DNA of 64,000 bases, from NCBI GenBank assembly GCA_004321905.1, contig SCQF01000001.1, positions 25,404 to 89,403 of the forward strand, read 5' to 3'. Made by a program: the position numbers and the translations under genes. The stretch is from Verrucomicrobiota bacterium (GTDB taxonomy: Bacteria > Verrucomicrobiota > Kiritimatiellia > CAIQIC01). The notes beneath the pieces were generated by a model. That model saw only the letters and a program-made list of their open reading frames with translations. It did not search any database and was not told where the DNA came from. Shown piece after piece: positions 1-9,543 of this stretch; position 1 is the first letter of the stretch, and each line of letters opens with the position of its first letter.

Positions 1-578
1 ATCGCCGCGCCGGGTTTGAGGGTCTTCTTGCCGGGCGCCCACTTCGCGGGGCAGGCTTCGTCGCCGTGCGTCGCGAGGTAGGCGTTGGCCTCCAGCTTGC
101 GGACGAGTTCGTCGCAATTGCGGCCCACGTTGAGAAAATTCACCTCGGCCGAGACCAACTTGCCTTCCGGGCTGATGATGAACGTGCCGCGGTAGTCAAG
201 ACCGTTGTCGGGGTTATAAACGCCGAAGAGGCGCGAGACAGTGCCGTTGCGGTCGGCGCCCATCGGATATTGCACGTTGGCGAGCAACTTCTCGTCGCGC
301 TGCCACGCCATGTGGACGAATTTGGTGTCGGTGCTGACGCTGATCGCCTCGCCGCCGAGCTTCTTGATCGCGGCGTATTTCTCGCCGAGGTCGGCCAGTT
401 CGGTCGGGCAGACGAAGGTGTAGTCGGCGGGATAGAAGAAGAGGATGACCCATTTCTTTTCCTTCAGCAGGCCGCTGAGGCTGACTTCGCGGAAGTCTTT
501 CTTCGTCGGGTCATAGACGTCCAGCCTGAACTCCGGTACCGCCTGACCCACTTGCAAGGCACATACTTGTTCGCTCAT
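1..578 (-). CDS. 2-Cys peroxiredoxin (AhpC/Prx family), C-terminus outside window
   Basis: Reverse-strand translation MSEQVCALQVGQAVPEFRLDVYDPTKKDF...WVILFFYPADYTFVCPTELADLGEKYAAIKKLG; FYPxDxTFVCPTE peroxidatic Cys motif; runs off the left edge. Confidence 0.93.
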   Translation of the reverse strand, partial: MSEQVCALQVGQAVPEFRLDVYDPTKKDFREVSLSGLLKEKKWVILFFYPADYTFVCPTELADLGEKYAAIKKLGGEAISVSTDTKFVHMAWQRDEKLLANVQYPMGADRNGTVSRLFGVYNPDNGLDYRGTFIISPEGKLVSAEVNFLNVGRNCDELVRKLEANAYLATHGDEACPAKWAPGKKTLKPGAA

Positions 579-636
579 ATTTTCTCCTTTTTTATTGGTT
601 GCGGGCCACTCTACGACAGGTCAGCGAGATTTCAAG

Positions 637-1758
637 TTAGCTGAGCTGTCCGCCCACCAAGCGACCGAGACCGTAGGTCAGCGCCGCCGCCGCTAGGCCG
701 ATGAGCACTTGTCGCAAACCGGACCACAGCGCCGAACGACCGGTCATCAGCGTGATCGCGGCACCGAGTGTGAACAGGCCCGCGGCGCTGGCGCCCGCGC
801 TCCACAGCACGCCGGACATGCCGTGGGTGAAGAAGAACGGCAACAGCGGAAGCACCGCGCCCACTGCGAAGAGCAAAAACGACGCGCCGGCGGCTTCCCA
901 CGCCGAGCCACCGAGTTCCTTGGGATCAATACCCAGTTCTTCGCGTGCGAGTGTATCCAAGGCCTGCGTGGGATCGGAGAGCAAATGGTCGGCCAGCCGA
1001 CGCGCTTCGGCGGCGGGCAAACCCTTGGCTTGATAAATCAACGCGAGTTCTTCCTTTTCCTCTTCGGGCGTCTCGGCGAGTTCATTGGCTTCGATCTTGA
1101 TCTGATGCCCATAGAGTTCGCGGGCGCTCTGGACGCTCAGCCATTCGCCCAGCGCCATCGAACAGGCGCCGGCGACCAAGCCGGCCATACCCGTGACCAC
1201 GATCGTGCCGCTGGCCACTTGTGCGCCGGCAACGCCCATGATCAAACTGAAGTTGGAGAGCAAGCCGTCGTTCGCGCCCAGCACGGCGGCGCGTAACGCG
1301 TTGCCGCCGGTGGCGCGATGACGTCCTTCAAGCCGGGCGACTTCGCCGCTGGCCAGTTGATTGCCTTCGGCCAGCGCACGAAACATGCGGGCGTGACCGC
1401 GCTCGTCGCGCGCCATGCCTTGCACCACGCGGTCTGCATCACCGGCATACTCCGCGCCGGCGTCGCGTTCGATCTCCGCCAGCGTGGGCAGCACGAAACC
1501 CGCGCCAAACCGCCGCGCCAGCCAGCTGAGTACCCGCGTCCGCCATTGCAGGCGAACCGGCGATACGGCGATACCGGCGGCTTGGAGCTTTTGTTCCCAA
1601 TGGGCGGCGTGCCGCCGTTCGGTGTCGGCCAGTTTGAGGTAAAGCTGGGCGGCCGCGGATTGCGGTTCCGCGTCGGCGATGGCTTGATAGAGCGCGGCCG
1701 CATTGCGTTCGGCCGCGAGGCTCTGTTGCCAGCGGAAAATATCTTCGCGTGTGCTCAT
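637..1758 (-). CDS. Ferritin-like domain + VIT1/CCC1 transporter fusion (MbfA-like)
   Basis: N-terminal rubrerythrin-like segment (AAERNAAALYQAIADAE) followed by VIT1 motif AAVLGANDGLLSNFSLIMGVAGA; start placed at MSTREDIF. Confidence 0.85.
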   Translation of the reverse strand: MSTREDIFRWQQSLAAERNAAALYQAIADAEPQSAAAQLYLKLADTERRHAAHWEQKLQAAGIAVSPVRLQWRTRVLSWLARRFGAGFVLPTLAEIERDAGAEYAGDADRVVQGMARDERGHARMFRALAEGNQLASGEVARLEGRHRATGGNALRAAVLGANDGLLSNFSLIMGVAGAQVASGTIVVTGMAGLVAGACSMALGEWLSVQSARELYGHQIKIEANELAETPEEEKEELALIYQAKGLPAAEARRLADHLLSDPTQALDTLAREELGIDPKELGGSAWEAAGASFLLFAVGAVLPLLPFFFTHGMSGVLWSAGASAAGLFTLGAAITLMTGRSALWSGLRQVLIGLAAAALTYGLGRLVGGQLS

Positions 1759-1770
1759 GCTGCTTTTCTT

Positions 1771-1817
1771 TTCCAACCCTTGGAAATTCCGCCGTCACTT
1801 TTTTCCAAGCTTTGGAA
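1771..1817. repeat. Paired TTCCAA-N3-TTGGAA palindromes, 32-bp phasing
   Basis: TTCCAACCCTTGGAA (1771) and TTCCAAGCTTTGGAA (1803). Confidence 0.95.
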
Positions 1818-1946
1818 AAGCACTACACTGACCGCGTATTAGCTTGCCCTGTTTTTGCGAGCCGTGTAGCGCTTGATAGGTCTGTTTTTCGCCGAAAACG
1901 GTGTTTAGATCAATTACCGTCTCGTCGGCCTGTATCCAAAATAGTT

Positions 1947-2234
1947 TCAGCGGCGCACCGTTTGATCTTGGATCTTCTTCTGTACGCCGGGTGTGCCTTG
2001 CACAATGCTAACGGCACGCATGCGCACGGTCTCGTCGTTGACCACACCGCGCAAGATCACAACCCCCTCTTGCACCGTTACATTCAACATCTGCCGCCGG
2101 ACAAGATTGTCTTGATTGAGGCGTTCCATGATTATCCGCTGTAAATCCTGATCATCAGTGGAAGATAACGTGCTACACCCGATGAGATTCAACCCCAGCA
2201 CTACGAAACAGCCGATTTTCTTTATTATTTTCAT
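1947..2234 (-). CDS. BON-domain lipoprotein
   Basis: Lipobox (LNLIGC) and BON-like NVTVQEGVVILRGVVNDETVRMRAVSIVQGTPGV. Confidence 0.75.
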   Translation of the reverse strand: MKIIKKIGCFVVLGLNLIGCSTLSSTDDQDLQRIIMERLNQDNLVRRQMLNVTVQEGVVILRGVVNDETVRMRAVSIVQGTPGVQKKIQDQTVRR

Positions 2235-2302
2235 ATATACAACTCCATTAAAGCCTACCGAGTATACCACGCGCCGGCCATTCTCGTCGTCAAAAAAACC
2301 GG

Positions 2303-4144
2303 CTATTCTACCGTCACACTTTTGGCCAGATTGCGCGGCTTATCAATATCCGTGCCGCGCGCCTGGGCGGCATAATAGGCCAGCAGTTGCAACGTCACTA
2401 CATTGACCATGGGCGAAAATTCATCGCGGGTGGGCGGTACCCAGAGAATGTCTTCCGCAAGCTGCGCAATCGTTGCGTCGCCATCCGTGGCCAGCGCGAT
2501 GATGCGGCCATGCCGCGCTTCGACCTCCTTGATGTTGGAGATCATCTTGGCGTATACCTCGTCGCGCGTGCGGGTGCAAATACAGATCACGGGCAGGTAT
2601 TCGTTGATGAGCGCGATGGGCCCGTGTTTCATCTCGCCGGCCGCATAGCCTTCGGCATGTTGGTACGAAATTTCTTTGTTTTTCAGCGCGCCTTCCAGTG
2701 CCGTGGGATAGTTGAAACGTCGTCCCAAATAGAGCGAACTGGGACCGTCGTGATGCTTATCCGCTACGGTGCGAATCTCGTCTTTTCGATCCAGCACATA
2801 GTGAATGGCGTCGGGAATCGTTTGCAGATCGGTCAGCAACTCTTGTGCCTGTGTCTCGGCCAATTCGCCACGCGCGCGGCCGATGAAGAACGCCAAGAGG
2901 GCAAAGGCCATGAGTTGCGCCGTGAAAGATTTGGTGGCCGCCACGCCGATTTCCGGGCCGGCCTCGGTGAAGAATACGGCGTCGCTCTCCCGCGCCACCG
3001 TGCTGCCGGGCACATTGCAAATCGCCAGAATTTTACAGCCCCAACTCTTGGCCATCCGGATCGAAGCGAGGGTGTCGGCGGTTTCGCCGGATTGTGAGAC
3101 CGCGATGATCAACGTGCCGGGATCAATTTTGGGGTCGCGGTAGCGAAACTCGCTGGCCAAATCGGTTTCCACCGCCAAGCTGGTGACGTTCTCCAGCAGC
3201 AATTTCCCATACATTCCCGTGTGATAGGCCGATCCGCACGCCACAATCATCACGCGGTTGAGTTTGCGGAAGTAGGGCGCGCCCAAGGCGAAATCCGGCA
3301 GGGCCACCGTGCCGCTCTGCCAGCCGTGCCGCGCGAGCAGCTGCCGGAGGATCCGCGGCTGCTCGTGGATTTCCTTGAGCATGAACGTTTCAAACCCAGC
3401 CTTCTCCACCGCTTCCGCCGCAATGGTCACCGGTTGGATTTTTGCCTCCACTGCGGTGCCGTCCAGCCGGCTCAAGCTGACGCCATCGGCACGCAGGATG
3501 ACCACCTCGCCGTCATCCAGATAAATCACGCGTTGCACTTGATCCACGATTGCCGGCACATCGCTGGCGATAAAGTGTTCGTCGCGCCCGACGCCGACGA
3601 TCAAGGGGCTACCGTGCCGTGCCGCATAGAGCGTATGGGGTTGGTCGTGGAATAGAATCCCCAGCGCATAGGCGCCTTTGGCGCGCCGCAACGCGCGCCG
3701 AATCGCTTCTTCGGGCGTCGGTGCGCCGGCGGCAAGTTCCGCCTCGATCAAATGCGGGATGACTTCTGTGTCGGTCTGCGAACGGAATTTGTGACCTTGT
3801 GCCGTCAGTTCCGCGCGTAACTCTTGATAGTTCTCAATGATGCCGTTGTGGACGACGGCGATTCGCCCGGTGCAATCCGTGTGCGGATGGGAGTTGACCT
3901 CGTTCGGTTCGCCGTGGGTCGCCCAGCGTGTATGTCCTACGCCCAGTGTCCCGGTCACCGGATGTTCAGCCAGTTTCTGCTCCAGCACGGCCAAGCGGCC
4001 AACGCTCTTACGAACGACCAAGGCGTCCGCCTGCCGGACCGCGACGCCCGCCGAATCATAGCCGCGGTATTCCAGTCGCTTCAGACCGTTGATGAGCAAC
4101 GGTGTTGCATTGCGCTTGCCGACATAGCCTACGATGCCACACAT
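2303..4144 (-). CDS. glmS: Glutamine--fructose-6-phosphate aminotransferase (isomerizing)
   Basis: MCGIVGYVGKRNATPLLINGLKRLEYRGYDSAG ... full-length 613 aa ending DKPRNLAKSVTVE. Confidence 0.98.
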   Translation of the reverse strand: MCGIVGYVGKRNATPLLINGLKRLEYRGYDSAGVAVRQADALVVRKSVGRLAVLEQKLAEHPVTGTLGVGHTRWATHGEPNEVNSHPHTDCTGRIAVVHNGIIENYQELRAELTAQGHKFRSQTDTEVIPHLIEAELAAGAPTPEEAIRRALRRAKGAYALGILFHDQPHTLYAARHGSPLIVGVGRDEHFIASDVPAIVDQVQRVIYLDDGEVVILRADGVSLSRLDGTAVEAKIQPVTIAAEAVEKAGFETFMLKEIHEQPRILRQLLARHGWQSGTVALPDFALGAPYFRKLNRVMIVACGSAYHTGMYGKLLLENVTSLAVETDLASEFRYRDPKIDPGTLIIAVSQSGETADTLASIRMAKSWGCKILAICNVPGSTVARESDAVFFTEAGPEIGVAATKSFTAQLMAFALLAFFIGRARGELAETQAQELLTDLQTIPDAIHYVLDRKDEIRTVADKHHDGPSSLYLGRRFNYPTALEGALKNKEISYQHAEGYAAGEMKHGPIALINEYLPVICICTRTRDEVYAKMISNIKEVEARHGRIIALATDGDATIAQLAEDILWVPPTRDEFSPMVNVVTLQLLAYYAAQARGTDIDKPRNLAKSVTVE

Positions 4145-4171
4145 AACTCGTTTACGCCCTCATCGCCGTCA

Positions 4172-4214
4172 ATAACAAAGCGCTCTCCCCGCCTTCGCCG
4201 GAAGAGCGCTTGTG
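4172..4214 (-). terminator. Rho-independent terminator-like hairpin downstream of pilin-like gene
   Basis: Inverted repeat AAGCGCTCTTCC...GGAGAGCGCTTTGTTATT read on minus strand. Confidence 0.5.
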
Positions 4215-4240
4215 CGACCAAGCCCATCGCTATTCACGCA

Positions 4241-4882
4241 TTAAGGCTGACGCACTTGTAAAGTTTGACCCTGTAATTCTTGGGCAGTATGCGGATTGAA
4301 GTTGCTGGAAACATTGTCTGGAGTGAGAACAAAAGAGGATCCTCCTTTATAAGTTACACAGACCCCTTTATTGCCAAAAGGAACATTATCGGGGGGCGAC
4401 GTATTCCATTTCGGAGTACCACCGATCAGAAACGCGGAAAGGTCGCTGACGCTCAGGTTCCTTGTGAAAATAAAGGGCACAGTGTCCGGAACACTGTCGT
4501 TCAAACCGGTGACCATGCACCAGGCATTATTCTCTTTCCTGAACAGACTCGGATCGCTTCCTTTATATGCAGGTACTTCAGGCGCTGCAAAAATCGCATA
4601 GTCCGACATGCTTCCAACACCAACCAAATTAGTAAAATACAGCGTGGATGAAGAGTAATCATTTTGCTTGGGCCAACCCGACGAATCCGGGGAGGAAACC
4701 CTTGAGAATGTCGCCAGATAAATCTGTCGCCCGTTACTGGCCACGTTGGACATTTTTGCCTTGGTCATTGCGCCGGTAATCGCCGGCAAGAGCGACCCAG
4801 CCAAGATCGCGATGATCGAAATGACGACCAACAATTCGATAAGGGTGAAAGCCGCTTTCTGCATCCGTTGTAGCATTTTCAT
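4241..4882 (-). CDS. Prepilin-type N-terminal cleavage/methylation domain protein (pseudopilin)
   Basis: MKMLQRMQKAAFTLIELLVVISIIAILAGSLLPAI. Confidence 0.88.
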   Translation of the reverse strand: MKMLQRMQKAAFTLIELLVVISIIAILAGSLLPAITGAMTKAKMSNVASNGRQIYLATFSRVSSPDSSGWPKQNDYSSSTLYFTNLVGVGSMSDYAIFAAPEVPAYKGSDPSLFRKENNAWCMVTGLNDSVPDTVPFIFTRNLSVSDLSAFLIGGTPKWNTSPPDNVPFGNKGVCVTYKGGSSFVLTPDNVSSNFNPHTAQELQGQTLQVRQP

Positions 4883-4975
4883 GGTTTCTCCTGTTTCAAT
4901 TTTGACTACCGCACGACCCATACGATACGCCCCGCCATTTACGCCGTCAACAATTTGTATTAGTGTCCGTCGCCC

Positions 4976-6025
4976 ATGCAAACCAGCGATTTTGATTATC
5001 AGTTGCCTGCGGAGCTTATCGCGCAGGAACCGGCGCCCCGGCGCGATGCCGCGCGGTTGCTCGTGGTGCGGCGCGCAGGCGGAACACTTGAGCATCACCG
5101 CTTCGCTGATCTGCCGACGCTCCTGCGCGCCAATGACTTGTTGGCGCTCAACGACACGCGTGTCCTGCCGGCGCGCCTCTTGGGCCGCAAACCCAGCGGC
5201 GGAAGAATCGAGTTGCTCTTGTTGGAAGAACGTACGCCGGGCGAATGGGAAGCTTTGCTCCGCGCTGGTTCCAAGCGGCCCCAGCCGGGCGCGGTGCTCA
5301 CGCTTGCCGAAGGTGCGGCGCAGGCGACGCTGCTAAACACCGGCGAACAGGGCCGCGTTACCCTCCGTATCACGAGCGCTTTGTCCGTTTTCGATTTGCT
5401 CGAACGCTACGGGCTGCCGCCGTTGCCGCCGTATATTCAGCGATCAGCGATCAGCGATCAGCAGTCAGCCGAAGATCGTGCGCGCTATCAAACCGTTTTT
5501 GCCCAAACACCAGGCGCGGTGGCCGCGCCGACCGCCGGGCTACATTTCACGCCAGAACTTTTCCAAACCTTGGAAAACAGTGGAATTCATCGCGCGTTCG
5601 TCACGCTGCACGTCGGACTTGGCACGTTCCGTCCTGTCACCGCTGAACGTGTTGAGGAGCACCGGATGGAGGCCGAGCGCTACTCCGTTCCGCCGGAGAC
5701 CGCCGCATGTGTTGCGGAAACCCGCCGCGCGGGCGGTCGCATCGTTGCGGTCGGCAGCACCAGCGTACGTACGCTGGAAACCGTCGCTGCGGAGCATGCG
5801 GGCAACGTGATTGCGGCGGAAGGCCGCACGCGGTTGTTCATTGTGCCGCCTTACCGTTTTCGCGTGGTGGATGCGCTGATCACCAACTTCCACTTGCCGC
5901 GCTCCACGCTACTGATGATGGTTTCCGCCTTTGCCGGTCACGACCTGGTCCAGCACGCCTACGCCGAGGCGATCCGCGAGCGCTATCGTTTTTATAGCTA
6001 TGGCGACGCGATGCTGATTTTGTGA
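4976..6025 (+). CDS. queA: S-adenosylmethionine:tRNA ribosyltransferase-isomerase
   Basis: MQTSDFDYQLPAELIAQEPAPRRDAARLLVV ... GLHFTPELF ... ALITNFHLPRSTLLMMVSAFAG. Confidence 0.97.
   Translation: MQTSDFDYQLPAELIAQEPAPRRDAARLLVVRRAGGTLEHHRFADLPTLLRANDLLALNDTRVLPARLLGRKPSGGRIELLLLEERTPGEWEALLRAGSKRPQPGAVLTLAEGAAQATLLNTGEQGRVTLRITSALSVFDLLERYGLPPLPPYIQRSAISDQQSAEDRARYQTVFAQTPGAVAAPTAGLHFTPELFQTLENSGIHRAFVTLHVGLGTFRPVTAERVEEHRMEAERYSVPPETAACVAETRRAGGRIVAVGSTSVRTLETVAAEHAGNVIAAEGRTRLFIVPPYRFRVVDALITNFHLPRSTLLMMVSAFAGHDLVQHAYAEAIRERYRFYSYGDAMLIL
5561..5575. repeat. TTCCAA-N3-TTGGAA palindrome inside queA
   Basis: TTCCAAACCTTGGAA, encodes FQTLEN. Confidence 0.9.
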
Positions 6026-6063
6026 TCCTACACAGGTAGGAGCCGCAAAACTTTACGGCGATT

Positions 6064-6146
6064 TTCCAAGGGTTGGAAAACGGGGCGTTGCAATTTCCCA
6101 AGCCCTGGTCGCCTCTGGCGCCGCCGAAGGCGGGTAAACCCTGGAA
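6064..6146. repeat. Paired palindromes, second copy interrupted by 28-bp insert
   Basis: TTCCAAGGGTTGGAA (6064), TCCCAAGCCCTGG (6096) + TCGCCTCTGGCGCCGCCGAAGGCGGGTA + AACCCTGGAAAA. Confidence 0.9.
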
Positions 6147-6148
6147 AA

Positions 6149-6670
6149 TCAGAAGACGATCGGCGCGAACACCGGATATTTTTTCAGCTTTTCGCGTCCG
6201 TGAAGGAAGGCGAGTTCGATCAGAAATTCGATTTCGATGATTTGCCCGCCGAGTTGTTCGATCAGGCCAGCGGTTGCCGCCGCCGTGCCGCCGGTCGCCA
6301 GCAGATCATCCACGAGCAACACGCGCTCGCCGGGCAAAACGGCATCGGTGTGCGTGTGCAACGTGGCGCTGCCGTATTCGAGGTCGTAGCTTGCGGAAAT
6401 AGTGCGGCCCGGCAGCTTGCCGGGCTTGCGAATCAGTGCAATGCCCGCGCCGAGCTTGAGCGCGACGCCCGCGCCGAAGGTGAAGCCGCGTGCCTCAATC
6501 ATCGCCACCTTGTCAATGCGGCTCTTGAGGTGCCGGTCGGCGAGCAAATCCACCGCGGCGCGAAAGAGTTTTGGATCGGCCAATACCGGCGTGATGTCTT
6601 TGAACAGAATACCGGGTTTGGGGAAATCAGCTACGTCGCGAATGGCTTTTTTGAGCGCGTCGGCGTTCAT
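6149..6670 (-). CDS. apt: Adenine phosphoribosyltransferase
   Basis: MNADALKKAIRDVADFPKPGILFKDITPVL ... VLLVDDLLATGGTAAA. Confidence 0.96.
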   Translation of the reverse strand: MNADALKKAIRDVADFPKPGILFKDITPVLADPKLFRAAVDLLADRHLKSRIDKVAMIEARGFTFGAGVALKLGAGIALIRKPGKLPGRTISASYDLEYGSATLHTHTDAVLPGERVLLVDDLLATGGTAAATAGLIEQLGGQIIEIEFLIELAFLHGREKLKKYPVFAPIVF

Positions 6671-7586
6671 GTTGCTTCCCCGGTTTGGTTTGGTGTGAGC
6701 GCGCCGTTTTTTTCTTGGAAACTTTCTTCGCCGGCGCTTGGGCAATGGGTCGGGGCGGCGGTTCGGGCGGTAGGTCCTGCTCCAACAACTCGTGCAGCTT
6801 GGTCACGGCCACGTTTTGAATCTGCCGGACGCGCTCACGCGTGATATTGAAGCGCTTGCCGACATCGTCGAGCGTCTCTTCGGGCGTATCCTTTAGCCCG
6901 AAACGGAAGCGCAGGATTTCGCGTTCACGAAAATCGAGGTGGTTCATCAGCCGCTCGACCTCATTGCGCAACTGGACATCGTTGAGCAGATCGAAAGCCG
7001 TGCGCGCGTTGTCGTCGCCGATAATGTCGCCGTAGCTGGCGTCGCCATCTTCGCCGATGGGCGAATCGAGCGACGTCGGGCGGAGCGTCACCACCTGCCA
7101 CTGCTGCACCGTCGCGGGCGCCACGTCCAGTTTAAAAGCGATCTCGTCCACGGTCGGCTCGCGGCCCAGTTTTTCGGTCAGCATGTGCTCGACCTTGCGC
7201 ATCTTGGCGACTTTATCCACGAGGTGCGCGGGAAGCCGAATCGTCTTGCTCTGGTTGGCGAGCGCACGTTTGATCGCCTGTTTGATCCACCACGCCGCAT
7301 AGGTGCTGAGCTTGCCGCCCTTTTTGGGATCGAAGCGTTCCACGGCCTTCATCAGGCCGATGTTACCCTCGGAAATCAGGTCGAGGAGCGGTAGGCCATA
7401 GCGCGCGTAATCGTGAGCGATCTTCACGACCAGCCGCAAGTTGGCAAGGATCATCTGCTGGCGCGCTCTTTGATCGCCGCGCTTGATGCGCTTGGCCAAC
7501 ACGACCTCGTCGGCCCGCGTCAAAAGCGGCGTCTGGCCGATTTCGCGCAGATAAATTTTAATTCCACTTTCTTCTCTATCGAACAT
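6627..7586 (-). CDS. RNA polymerase sigma factor, RpoD/SigA-like, with basic C-terminal tail
   Basis: Regions 2-4 recognisable: LISEGNIGLMKAVERFDPKKGGKLSTYAAWWIKQAI ... REREILRFRFGL ... ITRERVRQIQ; start placed at MFDREESGI. Confidence 0.93.
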   Translation of the reverse strand: MFDREESGIKIYLREIGQTPLLTRADEVVLAKRIKRGDQRARQQMILANLRLVVKIAHDYARYGLPLLDLISEGNIGLMKAVERFDPKKGGKLSTYAAWWIKQAIKRALANQSKTIRLPAHLVDKVAKMRKVEHMLTEKLGREPTVDEIAFKLDVAPATVQQWQVVTLRPTSLDSPIGEDGDASYGDIIGDDNARTAFDLLNDVQLRNEVERLMNHLDFREREILRFRFGLKDTPEETLDDVGKRFNITRERVRQIQNVAVTKLHELLEQDLPPEPPPRPIAQAPAKKVSKKKTARSHQTKPGKQHERRRAQKSHSRRS

Positions 7587-7732
7587 GACGATATCCGGGT
7601 ATGAGCAGCCCCCGCAGGCGGCTATTGTGCTGACGCGCGCCCGAAAAGCAAGCCGCGGTTTTCGCGAAGTGCCATTGTATGTGTTGTGAGCTATGTGCCA
7701 ATGTGTGCATATAGGCAAATACCCGCGCATTT

Positions 7733-7747
7733 TTCCAAGCCTTGGAA
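7733..7747. repeat. Single TTCCAA-N3-TTGGAA palindrome
   Basis: TTCCAAGCCTTGGAA. Confidence 0.9.
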
Positions 7748-7749
7748 AA

Positions 7750-9360
7750 CTATACGGAGGGCGATGGTGGAGCGGCGCGGCGTTGACGGCGTGCGACGAG
7801 CGCGTCGCGGACGTGGCCGAGTTCCGGGCAACGCAGCAACCACGCGCAGAAAAGATAGAACGCGATGCCGAGTGCGAGCGTGGGAATCAGCGCGGCGAAC
7901 TGCAGCCACTTGCCGTGCAATCCGGCGGCGGTCAGCGCGTGGGTCAGTGCGGAGTGACCGAACCAAACCGCCACGCCCATCGCCACCGCAGCCGCCAGCG
8001 AACGCGTCGCGCTGATCAACACACCGCGGCCACCGAACGAGCCAACCCGACGACGCAACTGCCAGCCGAGTGTCAGTCCGTTGAACGCCTCGGCCAGTAC
8101 GGCGGCAGCGGCCAGACTCGCCGCTTTCAGTTCCGGCACCAGCGCGAGAGTGCAGACCAAGTTAAGCGAGAAGTTGATACCAACCGCCATCAAACCATTA
8201 CGGAACGGGGTGCGCGTGTCTTGCAAAGCGTAAAAGGCGGGCACAAAAACTTTCGCGAGACCGAAGACGAACAGGCCCGGCGCGTAAACCTGCAAGACCT
8301 GCGTGGCATGATCCACGCTCGTGGCGTCGAAGGCGCGCCAGCCAAGCAACGCGGCGGTGATCGGTCGCGCCAGCACGAGCAGGCCAACGGCGGCGGGCAC
8401 CATGATGAAGAGCAGGATACGCAGCGAGTGGTTGAGCGTCTCGCGGATGCGGTCGTGCGCGCCGGCGGCGGCATGGCCGGAGAGTACGGGCAGCAGCACC
8501 GTGCTCATCGCCGTGGCGAGAATACCTTGCGGGAAATAGAGCAGGCGCTCGGCAAAATACATCGTCGAGGCGGCCCACGGTGTGGCAAACAGCGCCATGA
8601 AGCTGTTGATCGTCATGTTGACTTGCGAGACGGACTGGCCGAGGGCGACCGGTGCCATGAGTTTGAGGAAGCGCTGGACGCGGGCGTCGCGCAAATCCCA
8701 CGCAAGACCGGGGCGCCAACCGATCCGCCACATCGCCGGGATTTGCGCGCCAAGTTGCACCATGCCGGCGACGAGAATGCCGAACGCGACGCCGTAGATG
8801 CGCTGATCCGCGGTTTCGCCGAACAACGGGCAAACGAACAACACGAAAGCAATCCACGTCAGGTTTAGCAGGCACGGCGTGAAGGCCGGCAACGCAAACC
8901 GCAGATGGCTGTTCAGGACACCTTGCGAAAGCGCGGTCAGGCAGATGAACAGCATATAGGGCAGCATGATCCGCATCAGCGGCAACACCTGCGTATTCTG
9001 GCTAAAATGGCCCGGCAGCCGTTGCGGTAGAAACGTCAGACCGATGCCCGCCAGTACGATGGCCAGCAACGTCGCGCCCAGCAGCGTGCCGACCTTGCGC
9101 GTGAACTGCCACGCCGCGTCGTCGCCCTCCTGTTGGCGTGTCGTTGTATAGATCGGCACAAAGGCCGAGGAGAGCGCGCCTTCGCCGAACAGCGCGCGGA
9201 ACATGTTGGGGATGCGGAAGGCAACGACGAATGCGGACATCGCGCCACTGGTACCGAAGGCGGCAGCCGTCAACATGTCGCGCGCCAGTCCCAGCACGCG
9301 GCTAAGCGACGTGAATGCGCCGACCGTGAACGCCGACCGGATGACTTTGTGTTGTTCCAC
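7750..9360 (-). CDS. murJ: Lipid II flippase MurJ/MviN
   Basis: SLSRVLGLARDMLTAAAFGTSGAMSAFVVAFRIPNMFRALFGEGALSSAFVPIY. Confidence 0.95.
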   Translation of the reverse strand: MEQHKVIRSAFTVGAFTSLSRVLGLARDMLTAAAFGTSGAMSAFVVAFRIPNMFRALFGEGALSSAFVPIYTTTRQQEGDDAAWQFTRKVGTLLGATLLAIVLAGIGLTFLPQRLPGHFSQNTQVLPLMRIMLPYMLFICLTALSQGVLNSHLRFALPAFTPCLLNLTWIAFVLFVCPLFGETADQRIYGVAFGILVAGMVQLGAQIPAMWRIGWRPGLAWDLRDARVQRFLKLMAPVALGQSVSQVNMTINSFMALFATPWAASTMYFAERLLYFPQGILATAMSTVLLPVLSGHAAAGAHDRIRETLNHSLRILLFIMVPAAVGLLVLARPITAALLGWRAFDATSVDHATQVLQVYAPGLFVFGLAKVFVPAFYALQDTRTPFRNGLMAVGINFSLNLVCTLALVPELKAASLAAAAVLAEAFNGLTLGWQLRRRVGSFGGRGVLISATRSLAAAVAMGVAVWFGHSALTHALTAAGLHGKWLQFAALIPTLALGIAFYLFCAWLLRCPELGHVRDALVARRQRRAAPPSPSV

Positions 9361-9446
9361 GGCGCGGCATCATGGCATAGCCGCCCGCGCCGCGCAACGC
9401 CACCGCCGGAAGAAGTGAATCGCTGAGACGCAGAGAGCGCCCTACC

Positions 9447-9493
9447 TTCCAAGGATTGGAAAAATCCATGCCGCAGAGTTCCAAGCCTTGGAA
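9447..9493. repeat. Paired palindromes, 32-bp phasing
   Basis: TTCCAAGGATTGGAA (9447), TTCCAAGCCTTGGAA (9479). Confidence 0.95.
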
Positions 9494-9543
9494 AGCCGTG
9501 GCGCGGCGATGAAAAAAGAGGCGCGTGGAGCCGTGCTTTTGCT

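Noticed and set aside
7693-8868. 391-aa plus-strand ORF
   Set aside because: Antisense to murJ; low-complexity Arg/Gln/Gly-rich spurious translation.
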